Of a stretch of DNA of 34,666 nt, positions 16,902-27,447 are shown piece after piece. The notes beneath the pieces are model-generated. The model saw only the letters and a program-made list of their open reading frames with translations. It had not been told where the DNA came from and did not search any database. Source of the DNA: Planctomycetia bacterium. Its GTDB lineage: Bacteria > Planctomycetota > Planctomycetia > Pirellulales > Thermoguttaceae. Each line of letters begins with the position of its first letter. Position 1 is the stretch's first letter. The DNA lies in assembly GCA_030527185.1 (NCBI GenBank), contig JAUNBF010000012.1:1-34666 (forward strand). The letters run 5' to 3'. The position numbers and the translations under genes were made by a program.

Positions 16902-17627
16902 TCAGTTTTTCAGACCGGCAGAATCGATTCCCTGTTCCGTTTCGCGAAACAGTTTGATAATTTCTTTCGGCTCGCTCAACGTCCGCAGTTGCGGCAGGAA
17001 ATCAGGCACGTTGATAATGCGGCTCAGCCGTGCCAACGTGCGGAGGTGCTGCGTGTCGTTGGTGGAACAAATGAGGAAAAAAATGTCGGTCAAAACGCCA
17101 TTGTCGGCAAAGGGAATGCCGTGGTGCGTCCGTCCAAACGCAATGAATGGGTCGGCCAGAATGTCCATCATCGGGCGTCGCGGGTGGAGCAGGGCAATGC
17201 CGTTGTCCATCGCGGTAGGGTACATACTTTCGCGTTCATGAATGGCGTTTACCATGGCTCGGTCGTCCCAGAGCAAATCGGTCTCCATCGCGGCCTGGAC
17301 GATCGACTCAATGACCGAATTGGCAGACTTTCCCTCCAACGGCACACGAATCCCGTTGGGGTGCAGCAAATCGGCCACGGGAAGATTCTCCACCGGAAAA
17401 CCTTCCACCAGTTTTTGCAGCACTTTTTCCATCTCGATCAGTTCTTCCTCGTTGGAAGTTCCGATGCGCGTTTGCAGCCACTGGATGATTTCCTTCCGCG
17501 AAAAACGCCATTCGCCACCCACTCGTCGGGCAGGAATTTCGTCCCGTTCCGCCATGCGTTGCAATTGTCGGGTGGAAAATCGCAAGAGCGGCGACAACTG
17601 GTCAATATTAAAATACTCCAACGGCAT
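16902..17627 (-). CDS. HTH domain fused to PTS EIIA (fructose/nitrogen type)
   Basis: A 241-aa two-domain protein. Residues about 5-55 form a MerR/excisionase-type winged helix DNA-binding domain (FNIDQLSPLLRFSTRQLQRM, then ARRVGGEWRFSRKEIIQWL). Residues about 85-235 form a PTS EIIA type 2 domain; His148 in GIALLHPR aligns with the phosphorylatable His of the PtsN GIAIPH motif. ATG 17627 is chosen because MPLEYFNIDQ begins the HTH domain and an AAGGAGAAAGGG purine block precedes it; the longer frame to 17765 would lie almost wholly within hflX. The start overlaps the end of hflX by 20 nt, indicating translational coupling. In planctomycetes such EIIA proteins are regulatory rather than sugar transporters; the DNA target is unknown. 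Confidence 0.85.
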   Translation of the reverse strand: MPLEYFNIDQLSPLLRFSTRQLQRMAERDEIPARRVGGEWRFSRKEIIQWLQTRIGTSNEEELIEMEKVLQKLVEGFPVENLPVADLLHPNGIRVPLEGKSANSVIESIVQAAMETDLLWDDRAMVNAIHERESMYPTAMDNGIALLHPRRPMMDILADPFIAFGRTHHGIPFADNGVLTDIFFLICSTNDTQHLRTLARLSRIINVPDFLPQLRTLSEPKEIIKLFRETEQGIDSAGLKN

Positions 17628-18945
17628 GTTTTTCCCTTTCTCCTTCCTGGACGTACCGCAACGACAACTTTTCCTGTCGGACTTTTCCCAAAAAAGCTTC
17701 GGCAATCCGACAGCGAATGCGGACTTTTCCATCTTCTGTAAATTCCCGCGAAAAAATCTCGCCATAATTGGAGAGGTAGGCCATCAACTTCCCGTTCGAC
17801 ACGTCCGTTTCCACGTCGATCGTCGGAAAATCACGGCTCAGATGGTCGCTCACCGCCTGAGCCAGTTCCTCCAATCCCAACCCCGTTGCCGCACTGATTC
17901 CGAGCGCTTCGGGGTAATGGTTCCGAATCGTCTGGAGCTGATACTCATCCTTCATCTGGTCGATTTTGTTGATGACCAGAAGCGTCTCTTTCTGATGAAT
18001 GCCAATCTGTTCGAGGACTTCGTACGCGGCCTGAATCTGGAAGAGAACCATCGGATTGCTCCCGTCCGCCACATGCAGGAGCAAATCGGCACGTCGCGCT
18101 TCTTCCAGCGTCGCACGGAAACTGGCCACCAGATGGTGCGGCAAATTCCGAACGAAACCCACCGTATCGCTGAGCAAAATCGGCCCCCAGCCCGGCAAAA
18201 ACCAGCGTCGCGTCCGCGTGTCGAGCGTGGCGAAAAGCTGATCCTTCACGAACACATCCGAGCCGGTCAGAGCATTCATCAACGTGCTTTTGCCCGCATT
18301 CGTATAGCCAATCAGGGAGACCGTCCGCGTCTGATTTCGGGAGGCAACTTCCCGTTCCTTCCGTTTCTGGACTTCCGCCAACTCCACCTTCAAATCGGCA
18401 ATCCGTTTCTGCGCCAGCCGACGGTCAACTTCCAATTGCGTCTCCCCCGGACCACGAAGCCCGACCCCTTTTTTCTGTCGCGACAGGTGCGTCCACATCC
18501 GCTTCAGCCGTGGCAGCGAGTATTCCAGCTGCGCCAACTCCACTGCCAACCGTGCCTCTTTCGTTTGGGCACGACGGGCAAAAATGTCCAGAATCAGCTC
18601 CGTCCGATCCAGCACTTTGACGTTCAACTCTTTTTCCAGATTCCGCGTTTGTCCCGGTGCCAAGTCGTTGTCGAAAATCACGACGTCGGCCTCGGTCTTT
18701 TCCACCATCCCCCGCAATTCCTGGACTTTGCCACTTCCGATATACGTGGCGGAATCGATCCGGGAACGACGCTGCACCATCTCACCAACCACTTCCGTCC
18801 CCGCAGCCTCGGCCAGTTTCCCCAACTCCTCCAGCGTCTCTTCCGTCACCGACCAGAACGAACTTCGATTTTCATCATTTTCACGCTCCGGCAAAATCAC
18901 GCCGACTAAAAAGGAACGTTCGTTTTGTACACTTTCGTTTTGCAT
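17608..18945 (-). CDS. hflX: Ribosome-associated GTPase HflX
   Basis: A 445-aa HflX, normal length. The N-terminal domain carries YIGSGKVQEL (about 68-77) and FDNDLAPGQTRNLEK (about 91-105), then a coiled-coil linker with RGPGETQLE (164-172). The GTPase domain has G1 GYTNAGKST (213-221), G3 DTVGF (260-264) and G4 NKID (326-329). HflX splits stalled or stressed ribosomes in a GTP-dependent way. ATG 18945 is preferred to the adjacent TTG at 18948; AGGA lies upstream. It is the first gene of a probable operon with the HTH-EIIA and radical SAM genes. A TATAAT on the minus strand (19053-19048) may be its -10 box. Confidence 0.95.
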   Translation of the reverse strand: MQNESVQNERSFLVGVILPERENDENRSSFWSVTEETLEELGKLAEAAGTEVVGEMVQRRSRIDSATYIGSGKVQELRGMVEKTEADVVIFDNDLAPGQTRNLEKELNVKVLDRTELILDIFARRAQTKEARLAVELAQLEYSLPRLKRMWTHLSRQKKGVGLRGPGETQLEVDRRLAQKRIADLKVELAEVQKRKEREVASRNQTRTVSLIGYTNAGKSTLMNALTGSDVFVKDQLFATLDTRTRRWFLPGWGPILLSDTVGFVRNLPHHLVASFRATLEEARRADLLLHVADGSNPMVLFQIQAAYEVLEQIGIHQKETLLVINKIDQMKDEYQLQTIRNHYPEALGISAATGLGLEELAQAVSDHLSRDFPTIDVETDVSNGKLMAYLSNYGEIFSREFTEDGKVRIRCRIAEAFLGKVRQEKLSLRYVQEGEREKHAVGVF

Positions 18946-19047
18946 CAATATTTCCTACAAAGAGTTTTTCGATTCCCGTCGCAGGGATACACCACCCCAT
19001 CCCCGACAAAGGAGAGGAAGAACACTTCCAACCGCGTAGGTTAGAAG

Positions 19048-19053
19048 ATTATA
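19048..19053 (-). promoter_or_regulatory. Possible -10 box for hflX
   Basis: A consensus TATAAT on the minus strand, about 100 nt before the hflX start, inside the 166-nt gap to asnS. No good -35 box lies at the proper distance. Confidence 0.35.
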
Positions 19054-19111
19054 CGCTGTTTGAAAAGTCTTTCGACCAAACACCCCGGTTTTATTGGATG
19101 TGTTTTTTTCG

Positions 19112-20506
<1,395 letters not shown>

Positions 20507-20655
20507 GAGTATTTACCTGAAATGATTGAAACCAAACCATACTTTTTAGGAAATAATTATTATAACCCATTTTTTCAAAATCACGACGGGGGGGTACATC
20601 CCAAAAAACGTTGTATCTTTTTCCCCGCCCCCTGTCCGACGGGAAAAGAATGGTG

Positions 20656-20661
20656 TATAAT
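20656..20661 (+). promoter_or_regulatory. Possible -10 box of the ABC transporter operon
   Basis: A consensus TATAAT 60 nt upstream of the ATPase start. The -35 region (CTGTCC or TGTCCG at 17-18 nt) is weak. A 7-bp TTTTCCC/GGGAAAA inverted repeat lies just upstream (about 20619-20647). The rest of the 214-nt gap is A/T rich with no gene. Confidence 0.4.
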
Positions 20662-20720
20662 GGAAAAAGATAGAGAAACGTTTGAATCTATGGAAAACGT
20701 ATCCGTAAGGGGAGCCATTC

Positions 20721-21614
20721 ATGTCAGAAATTGTCGTTGAAACAAGGAATTTGACAAAAATCTATCGCGATTTTTGGGGTCGTCGCAAAGTTCACGCACT
20801 GAAATCTCTCGATTTGCAGATTTATCGTGGCGAAGTCTTTGGTCTTTTGGGGCCAAACGGTTCGGGAAAAACCACCACGATCAAACTGCTTCTGGGGCTG
20901 TTGTTCCAGAGTGAGGGAGAAGCCCTCGTCTTTGGAAAGGATGCTTCGGAAGTCCGCCGAAACGAGCGAATCGGGTACCTTCCTGAAGAATCGTATCTGT
21001 ACAAATTCCTGAACGCGGAAGAAATTCTCGATTTTTACGGAAAACTTTTCAAAATTCCAGCGGCGGTGCGAAAACAACGTGTGCGGGATTTGATTGAAAT
21101 GGTGGGGTTGACGTGGGCGCGAAAACGGCAGTTGAAAGAATACTCCAAGGGAATGACGCGGCGAATCGGACTGGCGCAGGCACTGATCAACGACCCGGAG
21201 TTGGTGGTGCTGGACGAGCCGACTTCGGGACTCGACCCGATTGGAACGCGGGAGATGAAAGATTTGATCCTCGATCTGAAACGGCAGGGGAAAACGGTAC
21301 TCATGTGCAGCCACCTGCTGGCCGACGTGCAGGATGTTTGCGACCGGATTGGCATTCTGTTTCAGGGAGAGTTGAAGGAGATTGGGCGTGTCGATTCGCT
21401 GTTGAAAGTGCGTGATCTGACCGACATTCAAACGTCGCTCCTTTCGCCGGAAGCGGTGGAGGAAATCCGCCAGGTCGTGGCAAAACATGGTGGAGAGGTG
21501 AAATGGGTGGGAAATCCGACCACATCGTTGGAAGAATTGTTCCTGAAGATTGTGGAGGAGAGTCGCCAGCATCCAGGTCGTCGAGCACACGGAGGGGAAC
21601 AGGATGGTCGTTGA
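20721..21614 (+). CDS. ABC transporter ATP-binding protein (ABC-2 type)
   Basis: A 297-aa ATPase energising the permease encoded next to it. It has Walker A GPNGSGKT (44-51), signature YSKGM (141-145) in place of the usual LSGGQ, Walker B LVVLDE (161-166), D-loop SGLDP, and H-loop His in MCSHLL. The YSKGM form and long C-terminal part are typical for ABC-2 exporters related to NatA/CcmA. AAGGGGAG is found shortly before the ATG. Its last 11 nt overlap the permease start, so the two are translationally coupled. Substrate unknown; linkage to an EpsI-type gene suggests export of an envelope component, which is inference. Confidence 0.92.
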   Translation: MSEIVVETRNLTKIYRDFWGRRKVHALKSLDLQIYRGEVFGLLGPNGSGKTTTIKLLLGLLFQSEGEALVFGKDASEVRRNERIGYLPEESYLYKFLNAEEILDFYGKLFKIPAAVRKQRVRDLIEMVGLTWARKRQLKEYSKGMTRRIGLAQALINDPELVVLDEPTSGLDPIGTREMKDLILDLKRQGKTVLMCSHLLADVQDVCDRIGILFQGELKEIGRVDSLLKVRDLTDIQTSLLSPEAVEEIRQVVAKHGGEVKWVGNPTTSLEELFLKIVEESRQHPGRRAHGGEQDGR

Positions 21615-23550
21615 ACGGGAAATACCGGAATTTTTGGCCTGGCTTCCAGGGGCGATCGGGATGTGGTCGCTTTCGGTGGGGATTTTGCTGGCCGTGGCAT
21701 TTTTCATGGGAATGCTCTGGACGGGATTGCGTGTGGGGCCGAGGAATGCGTTTTGGCGGATGTGGCATTTGTTCAAGCAGACCTTCGTGGATATTTTCAG
21801 CGTCTCGCCCAAACGTGTCACAGCCTTGGCGTTGCTGACGTTCAAGGAGGCGATTCGCCGCAAGATTGTGATTGGCTTCATCGTTTTTATCCTGATTGTG
21901 CTTTTTGCCGGGATGTTTTTAGACCCGACGAGTCGTCATCCGGCACAATTGTACATTCGTTTCATCTTTTCCGCGACCAATTATTTGACACTTTTGCTGG
22001 TACTCCTTTTGACAGCGTTCAGTCTGCCGGGCGATATTCAGCGAAAGACGATTCATACGATTGTGACGAAGCCGGTGAAGATTTCGGAAATTGTTCTGGG
22101 ACGGGTGCTGGGATTTGTGCTGATGGGGACGATTCTTCTGGTGGCGATGGGGGTGGTGAGTTACGGCTTTGTCGTTCGGAGCCAGACGCATACGCACACA
22201 CTTTTGCTGGAAGATTTGCAGACGATTCCGGGAAACTACGAAGAGGGAGTGCAGCCTGCCAAAGAGGGAAAAACGAGCCTTTCGCGAGAACACCGACACG
22301 ATGTTTTTCTGGAGCCGGGGGGAAAAGTGGCTCATCTGGAACCGCGTAACGATCATACGCACCAGGTTCAGGTGCAGACAATGCCGGATGGTCAAACTCG
22401 GTATATCGTCGGGCCGCCGGTGGAGATGTTTACTGCACGGGTGCCGCTTTATGGTCGACTTCGTTTTCGCGACGTGATGGGGTTGGAGGCAACGAAAGGG
22501 GTCAACGTCGGCGATGAATGGGAATACCGCAGCTTCATTGCCGGACGTTCCAAGGCAGCCTTCATCTGGCTGTTTGAGGGAATCACGCCGGAGAAATTTC
22601 CCGATGGCCTGCCGTTGGAAATGACGTTGGAGGTTTTCCGCACCTACAAAGGGAAAATCGACCGTCGGATTCTCGGCTCGATTCTGATTCGGAACCCTGA
22701 AACAGGGCTGATGTTGGAGCAGCAGGTCTTCGAGTCGGTCGAAAATGGCACGGCGCATTATTTCATTCCGCGTAAGATTCGCGCCATGTCGCGTGCGACC
22801 GTGACGCCGGTTTTGAGTACGAATCCCCGCGATGGGAAAGTGGTTGCCTATCCGCCGGAAGAAAAACGGGATTTTGGCGGAGAGGGAAAATCGGAATTCG
22901 ACCTGTTTGAAGATTTTGTCGCTCCCGGTTCGGTCACGTATATCGATGGCGTGGAGCGTCCGATGAAAAATACGCTGGAAATCTGGGTTCGCTGCCTGGA
23001 GCCGGGACAGTATTTCGGAGCGGCCAATTCCGATTTGTACATTCGCAGCCAGGACGCTCCGTTTGCGTGGAACTTTTTCAAAGGTTACGCGGGAATCTGG
23101 CTCCAGATGGTGCTGGTGGTGGTTTACGGTGTTTTGTTCAGCACATTTTTAAGTACGCCCGTAGCCCTTTTAGCGACGTTATTTGTGATGTTGGGCGGAT
23201 TTTTCCATCCGTTTTTGATGTCGCTGGGAACCGGCACGATTCTCGGCGGTGGCCCATTTGAGGCAGCCATCCGCGTCTTTACGCAGGAAAACCTGACGAT
23301 CGAATTGGATATGAACGCGGTGGAAATCATCATTGCGGGGATGTTCGACTCGGTATTTCAAGGCTTTATCTGGCTTTTGGCGCATTTGCTCCCCATGTTG
23401 GAGAATTACGATGCCTCCAATTTCGTGGCGGGCGGGTTCAACATTCCGCTGCGTCTGGTGATGATGAACTTTTTGTCGGTACTGGGTTTTGTATTCCCGG
23501 TTTACATTGTGAGTTACCTTTTCCTCAAAACACGTGAAATGGAGAGATAA
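21604..23550 (+). CDS. ABC-2 type transporter permease
   Basis: A 648-aa membrane protein. TM segments are seen near residues 12-42, 85-105 and 118-140, and at about 160-190; a large extracytoplasmic, His-rich and beta-rich domain (about 195-490, containing [10 protein letters not shown]) separates these from C-terminal TM segments. The block [13 protein letters not shown] and [18 protein letters not shown] is typical of ABC-2 permeases that are expanded in planctomycetes. ATG 21604 is chosen because GGAGG at 21591-21595 is 8 nt upstream; the frame opens earlier inside the ATPase gene. It partners with the ATPase just upstream. The large loop domain is unusual for simple drug exporters and could bind substrate. 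Confidence 0.85.
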   Translation: MVVEREIPEFLAWLPGAIGMWSLSVGILLAVAFFMGMLWTGLRVGPRNAFWRMWHLFKQTFVDIFSVSPKRVTALALLTFKEAIRRKIVIGFIVFILIVLFAGMFLDPTSRHPAQLYIRFIFSATNYLTLLLVLLLTAFSLPGDIQRKTIHTIVTKPVKISEIVLGRVLGFVLMGTILLVAMGVVSYGFVVRSQTHTHTLLLEDLQTIPGNYEEGVQPAKEGKTSLSREHRHDVFLEPGGKVAHLEPRNDHTHQVQVQTMPDGQTRYIVGPPVEMFTARVPLYGRLRFRDVMGLEATKGVNVGDEWEYRSFIAGRSKAAFIWLFEGITPEKFPDGLPLEMTLEVFRTYKGKIDRRILGSILIRNPETGLMLEQQVFESVENGTAHYFIPRKIRAMSRATVTPVLSTNPRDGKVVAYPPEEKRDFGGEGKSEFDLFEDFVAPGSVTYIDGVERPMKNTLEIWVRCLEPGQYFGAANSDLYIRSQDAPFAWNFFKGYAGIWLQMVLVVVYGVLFSTFLSTPVALLATLFVMLGGFFHPFLMSLGTGTILGGGPFEAAIRVFTQENLTIELDMNAVEIIIAGMFDSVFQGFIWLLAHLLPMLENYDASNFVAGGFNIPLRLVMMNFLSVLGFVFPVYIVSYLFLKTREMER

Positions 23551-23557
23551 TTCCCTC

Positions 23558-24451
23558 ATGTCGAAATTTATCCAATACGTATTTTACGCCCTGGCCGTGG
23601 TCATTATTCTTGCGGGTGCCCTCTACGAAGGGACACGCACATCCCGGTGGAGCGACCCGCAAGACCCGATTCTCGATTCGTTTGCGGCTGGCATTCATGA
23701 CATTCCTGTCGATTTGGGTTATTGGACAGGCGATACGAGAACGGAACGTCGGGAAATGGAGGCATTGATTGCTGAAGAAGCAGGAGCGGTCGCCACGCTG
23801 ACGCGGAGTTACATGGCCACGTCGATGGAAAAAGGGGTGACGGTCAACATTATCTGCGGTCTTTCCCGTAAAGTAGCCATTCACACGCCGGATGCCTGTT
23901 ACCGTGGGAGCGGTTACGTGATGGAGGGGGAGATTGAAACGGTGAGGATTCCCTATTTGGATGCCGCCCTTTTAAGAAAATTACAGCAGGCTGACAAAGA
24001 AGCGGATCCTTCCCAAGCGACGAAAGAAGCGACTTTCTACACCGCCGTTTTCGTCCACGAGGGGCAGGATGGCTACATCGACCGTCAACGGGTTTTCTGG
24101 GCCTGGAAAGGGTATGAGACAGATTGGCTGGCACCGTCGATTCCACGAAATCGCTGGTCTCCGACCGACCCACTGTGCAAACTGTACCTCAGCACGGTAG
24201 AAAAACCGGGGGATGAGTTGAATGAAAATCCGGTATACGACTTTGGCAAAGTTCTTTTCCCGGTACTGGACAAATTGTTGGATGGACATTATCAATCCAC
24301 CCCATTGAGTCTGGAGGAAACAGGAACGGATTCTGGCATTGAAAAGGGAGAGGAAAAATCTTCCTCCAGCCCCGTTACCACGGAACAAACTTCGGAAGCT
24401 CAGCGTCTGAACGCGACGCCGGAAGAATTGGACTTGCCCGGTTTGGAGTAG
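23558..24451 (+). CDS. EpsI-like (DUF3485) exosortase-associated protein
   Basis: A 297-aa protein with one N-terminal membrane anchor (about residues 5-23) and an EpsI/DUF3485 domain: IPVDLGYWTGD near residue 46, then VNIICGLSRKVAIHTPDACYRGSGY (shown in part, about 98-122), the family's signature HTPDxCY block. EpsI proteins are found with exosortases and exopolysaccharide systems, often fused to or beside the sortase. ATG 23558 gives a clean anchor; GTG 23534 is a possible alternative overlapping the permease gene. The C-terminal 40 residues are acidic and Ser/Thr/Glu-rich. The gene is 7 nt after the permease, so it is in the ABC operon. No exosortase gene lies in the window. Confidence 0.78.
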   Translation: MSKFIQYVFYALAVVIILAGALYEGTRTSRWSDPQDPILDSFAAGIHDIPVDLGYWTGDTRTERREMEALIAEEAGAVATLTRSYMATSMEKGVTVNIICGLSRKVAIHTPDACYRGSGYVMEGEIETVRIPYLDAALLRKLQQADKEADPSQATKEATFYTAVFVHEGQDGYIDRQRVFWAWKGYETDWLAPSIPRNRWSPTDPLCKLYLSTVEKPGDELNENPVYDFGKVLFPVLDKLLDGHYQSTPLSLEETGTDSGIEKGEEKSSSSPVTTEQTSEAQRLNATPEELDLPGLE

Positions 24452-24479
24452 TCTTTGGGAAAGAGAGCGAAATTCTGCC

Positions 24480-25274
24480 CTATTCCTTACAAGACGGCTG
24501 CCACAGTTTTTGAATCACGTAGTTGGCAATGGTCAAACCGAAAATGCCGGTCAAGGTGGGAAAACTGCCGAGAACATGCCGTTGGCGGCCACGGTGGAAT
24601 TCACCCGGTTGAAGCGGTTCGGGGGGTCTCAGAAATTGCGTTCGGATGGCGGAAACGTCTTCCGTGGAATGGACGCAGACAAATCGCATGGCGTCGCGGG
24701 AAATCCCTCGGCGTCGCATTCTTTTTTTAATCATCCTCCCAAGCGGACAACCGTGGACATCGCGTAAAAGACTGATTCGGACTTGTGTCGGGTCGGTACG
24801 CAGAGCGGCTCCGAGGCTGGAAATGGCCTCCAGATGACGTTGCTGCAAGGCACACATCAACGCCACTTTGGGTTCCAGAGCGTCGATCGCGTCGATGGTC
24901 ATATCTGGCTCAAAATCGGCAAAGAGGGACTCCATCGTGTCGTTATGGACAAAGATCGGAAGACTTTCCACCTGACAGTCGGGATAAATATCCAGCACAC
25001 GCGAGCGAGCCACGTCGCATTTTCGTTTTCCGAGCGTACTTTCCAGAGCGTAGAGTTGTCGATTGATATTGGAGGGTTGAATCACGTCGAAATCGACCAG
25101 CCGCAGATGCCCGACACCTGCCCGCGCAAGTCCTTCCACGGCATAGCTTCCGACAGCCCCCAGCCCCACCACCAGGACTTTGGCACGGTGGAGTTTTGCC
25201 ATCCCTTCCGCTCCGACCAGTTGGCGAATTCGGGAAAAACGGGCCTCCCCCTTCTCGGAAGTTTTTTCGTCCAT
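24480..25274 (-). CDS. tcdA: tRNA threonylcarbamoyladenosine dehydratase (ThiF/HesA family)
   Basis: A 264-aa E1-like enzyme that cyclises t6A37 in tRNA to ct6A using ATP. RFSRIRQLVGAEGMAKL at the N-terminus, nucleotide-binding GLGAVGSYA (37-45), acidic DFDVIQPSNINRQ (61-73), and DAIDALEPKVALM match TcdA (CsdL/YgdL). Length fits the family. AAGGAG overlaps the stop codon region of the upstream lipoprotein gene, which ends just 3 nt before this ATG, so the two genes are coupled. It converges with the EpsI-like gene with a 28-nt gap. MoeB/ThiF alternatives are less likely given the C-terminal half. Confidence 0.88.
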   Translation of the reverse strand: MDEKTSEKGEARFSRIRQLVGAEGMAKLHRAKVLVVGLGAVGSYAVEGLARAGVGHLRLVDFDVIQPSNINRQLYALESTLGKRKCDVARSRVLDIYPDCQVESLPIFVHNDTMESLFADFEPDMTIDAIDALEPKVALMCALQQRHLEAISSLGAALRTDPTQVRISLLRDVHGCPLGRMIKKRMRRRGISRDAMRFVCVHSTEDVSAIRTQFLRPPEPLQPGEFHRGRQRHVLGSFPTLTGIFGLTIANYVIQKLWQPSCKE

Positions 25275-25277
25275 TTC

Positions 25278-26195
25278 TCACTCCTTGGCTGGCAGAGAGA
25301 GAAGGTCGAGAATGCCCGGTGCCAGTTCGGCAGGTGCGGAAGAGGCGGGTTTGGCGGAAGGGGGAACGGGAGTCGGAATCGTCGCCTGGGAGCCGATAGC
25401 ATTGTGGGATGGAGCCTGTGTGGCAGTGGGAGGTGTTGGGAGTGTTTTCTGTGTCGTCGTGACCAGCCATCCCTGCGACGATGAGGCGGAAGGTGTGGCA
25501 GGCCGAACGAGTTGAGGATTTTCCTGCGGGAGGGGGGAGGAATGGGAAAACGTGGCGGAAAGAGCCGCTTTTTTCTGATCCCACGCGGAAAGGGCCTGGG
25601 AACGGGAACTGCGGAACGTTTTGGTGAAAAAGGTCGTCGGGGAGGTGGCTGGCGGAGTTGGAGCCATGGCCGGTTGGGGAACAATTTTTTCGTAGGCAAA
25701 CTCGGACTGATAGCTGATCGGTTGCGTAGCGGATACCGAATCAGGTTTTCGAGCAACTTCCGATGAAAAATCCGTTTTTTCCGCGTTTTCCGCCTCTTCC
25801 ACTTTTTGCCAATTCAAATAATACGCGGTATGCGAAACGCCTCCACCTGTCGCGACGGAGGGGGAGGAACCACTTTCCGGGGTGACGGGAATCCAACCTC
25901 CTTTGGCCACTTCCGCGGAAGCGTAGTTGGCGGAAGGGGTTCGAGCGGTGGAGGTGGGCTGGGACGGTGGGGTGGAAGTTGCCGCGTAGGTGGCGGAGGT
26001 GCCGGGAATGACGCGGCCTTCCTGATTTCCGCGTCGGACATAGACCGGACGACGTTCCGTGGGAGGAGGCGAAACACGAGTTTTTCCCAAAAATGGATCG
26101 TGTCCCGATGTGCGTGCGCCTCCGCAACCTGTGGCAAACAGGAGCAGGAAGAGGCATCCCCAGGAAAAATATGGAAATATTTTGGAATTTTTCAT
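25278..26195 (-). CDS. Pro/Ser/Thr-rich lipoprotein of unknown function
   Basis: A 305-aa predicted lipoprotein. The signal peptide MKNSKIFPYFSWGCLFLLLF ends in lipobox ATGC, with the lipid-modified Cys about residue 25. The remainder is low-complexity, rich in Pro, Ser, Thr and Ala, with no recognised domain; it resembles extended, possibly wall-spanning linkers. ATG 26195 is chosen because it begins the signal peptide; a longer frame to 26441 lies in the divergent methyltransferase region and has no signal. Purine support is weak (CCGGAACG before ATG). A minus-strand TATAAT (26232-26227) may be the -10 box. It is upstream of and coupled to tcdA. Confidence 0.7.
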   Translation of the reverse strand: MKNSKIFPYFSWGCLFLLLFATGCGGARTSGHDPFLGKTRVSPPPTERRPVYVRRGNQEGRVIPGTSATYAATSTPPSQPTSTARTPSANYASAEVAKGGWIPVTPESGSSPSVATGGGVSHTAYYLNWQKVEEAENAEKTDFSSEVARKPDSVSATQPISYQSEFAYEKIVPQPAMAPTPPATSPTTFFTKTFRSSRSQALSAWDQKKAALSATFSHSSPLPQENPQLVRPATPSASSSQGWLVTTTQKTLPTPPTATQAPSHNAIGSQATIPTPVPPSAKPASSAPAELAPGILDLLSLPAKE

Positions 26196-26340
26196 CGTTC
26201 CGGTCTGGTCGATTGACTTTTTTTGGATTATAATGGTTTCACTTACGCTCCAGGATGAGTTTTTCTGTTGGAACAACTCTATATGTAATGGATTTTGTCC
26301 GTTTTGTCCAGAGCAATTTTTCTTTTCCTCCCAAACCAAG

Positions 26341-27294
26341 ATGACTACCGAACGAGCCAGACAAAATCGAACGCTGATTTGTACCGATGAGGAAGTGAAT
26401 CGGTATGTTTTGCAATCCTCTCCCCTTTCCGCTCCCACCACCCTGGAAAATCTTCAAAATCGGGTTTTTTGCCAGGATTCATTGGAAGCGGTCTCGTTTT
26501 TTCCGAAAAAGTTCGTCGATTTGCTGATTCTGGACCCACCGTACAATCTGACGAAAGAATACCACGGATTCTCTTTTCGCGCTCAAAAAACGGGAGAATA
26601 TCAGGCCTGGTTCCTGGAAATGCTTCGTCGGATGTTGCCTTGCTTGAAGGAGACGGCCACCATTTACGTCTGTAGCGACTGGCGAACTTCGACACTGATT
26701 TTTCCACTGCTGGAAGACTTTTTTTACGTCCGCAACCGGATTACCTGGGAACGTGAAAAAGGCCGCGGTGCCCGGCGAAACTGGAAAAACAACGCGGAAG
26801 ATATTTGGTTTTGTACCGTTGGGAAGGAATATTTTTTCGATGTGGAAAAAGTCAAACTGAATCGGCGAGTAGTCGCGCCGTATCGAAAATCGGATGGAAC
26901 GCCGAAAGATTGGCACGATTCCACCGCGGGAAAATTTCGACTGACGCACCCCTCCAATCTCTGGACAGATATTACGGTACCATTCTGGTCGATGTCGGAA
27001 AATACGGATCATCCAACGCAAAAGCCGGAAAAACTGATTGCCAAACTGATTCTGGCCAGTTCGCGGGAAGGGGATTGGGTTTTCGACCCCTTTGCGGGAA
27101 GTGGGACGACGGCCGTTGTAGCGAAAAAACTGCGACGGCATTTTTGCGCGGTGGAGCGGAATCGACAATACGTCGCCTGGATGCTGAAACGTCTGGAACT
27201 GGCGGAAGAGGACAACTCCATCCAAGGCTATTCCGAGGGGGTTTTCTACGAACGAAATGTCCGACTGTCCCCCCGTTTTCAGGAAAAAACGTAG
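26341..27294 (+). CDS. Site-specific beta-class DNA methyltransferase, solitary
   Basis: A 317-aa DNA methyltransferase. Motif IV DPPY (65-68, in LLILDPPYNLTKEY) comes before motif I DPFAGSGTT (249-257), the beta-class order, and HPTQKPEKLI (224-233) matches the conserved segment preceding motif I. DPPY favours N6-adenine. The frame stays open upstream, including ATG 26233, but the extra residues are Phe/Cys-rich and outside the family's usual start, so ATG 26341 is preferred; there is no Shine-Dalgarno site in front of either. A TATAAT at 26229-26234 could serve as a -10 with a long leader. No restriction gene is adjacent: neighbours are a lipoprotein and a phosphorylase. The target sequence cannot be deduced. 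Confidence 0.82.
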   Translation: MTTERARQNRTLICTDEEVNRYVLQSSPLSAPTTLENLQNRVFCQDSLEAVSFFPKKFVDLLILDPPYNLTKEYHGFSFRAQKTGEYQAWFLEMLRRMLPCLKETATIYVCSDWRTSTLIFPLLEDFFYVRNRITWEREKGRGARRNWKNNAEDIWFCTVGKEYFFDVEKVKLNRRVVAPYRKSDGTPKDWHDSTAGKFRLTHPSNLWTDITVPFWSMSENTDHPTQKPEKLIAKLILASSREGDWVFDPFAGSGTTAVVAKKLRRHFCAVERNRQYVAWMLKRLELAEEDNSIQGYSEGVFYERNVRLSPRFQEKT

Positions 27295-27342
27295 TTTTCT
27301 GGGGATTTTCCTGAAGGAATCTTGCCGGGAAATTTTGCCACA

Positions 27343-27370
27343 TTGCTATTTTTTGAAAATCCTGTATAAT
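27343..27370 (+). promoter_or_regulatory. Probable sigma70 promoter of the phosphorylase gene
   Basis: TTGCTA (27343-27348) and a consensus TATAAT (27365-27370) are separated by 16 nt, followed by a leader of about 70 nt. Confidence 0.6.
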
Positions 27371-27447
27371 AGGAAAATACTTTTATACCTGTTCTCCAAC
27401 CTTTCCTTGAGAACAGTCGTAAATCTTTTCCCCAAAGGAGACGAAAC

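Noticed and set aside
15598..18909. Two long plus-strand open frames opposite the radical SAM, EIIA and hflX genes
   Set aside because: Both are mirrors of conserved minus-strand genes; composition is Arg/His/Phe-rich without any recognised motif.
18960..19000. T-loop-like TTCGATTCC near the hflX start, possible tRNA
   Set aside because: The flanking bases do not pair into a T-stem, and no acceptor or anticodon arm is found upstream.
20587..20593. Seven-G run upstream of the ABC operon as a phase-variable promoter element
   Set aside because: It is far upstream of the -10 box (over 60 nt), short, and not between promoter boxes.
26213..26234. TTGACT and TATAAT as a sigma70 promoter for the beta-class methyltransferase
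   Set aside because: The boxes are only 10 nt apart, too close for sigma70; only the -10 may be functional.
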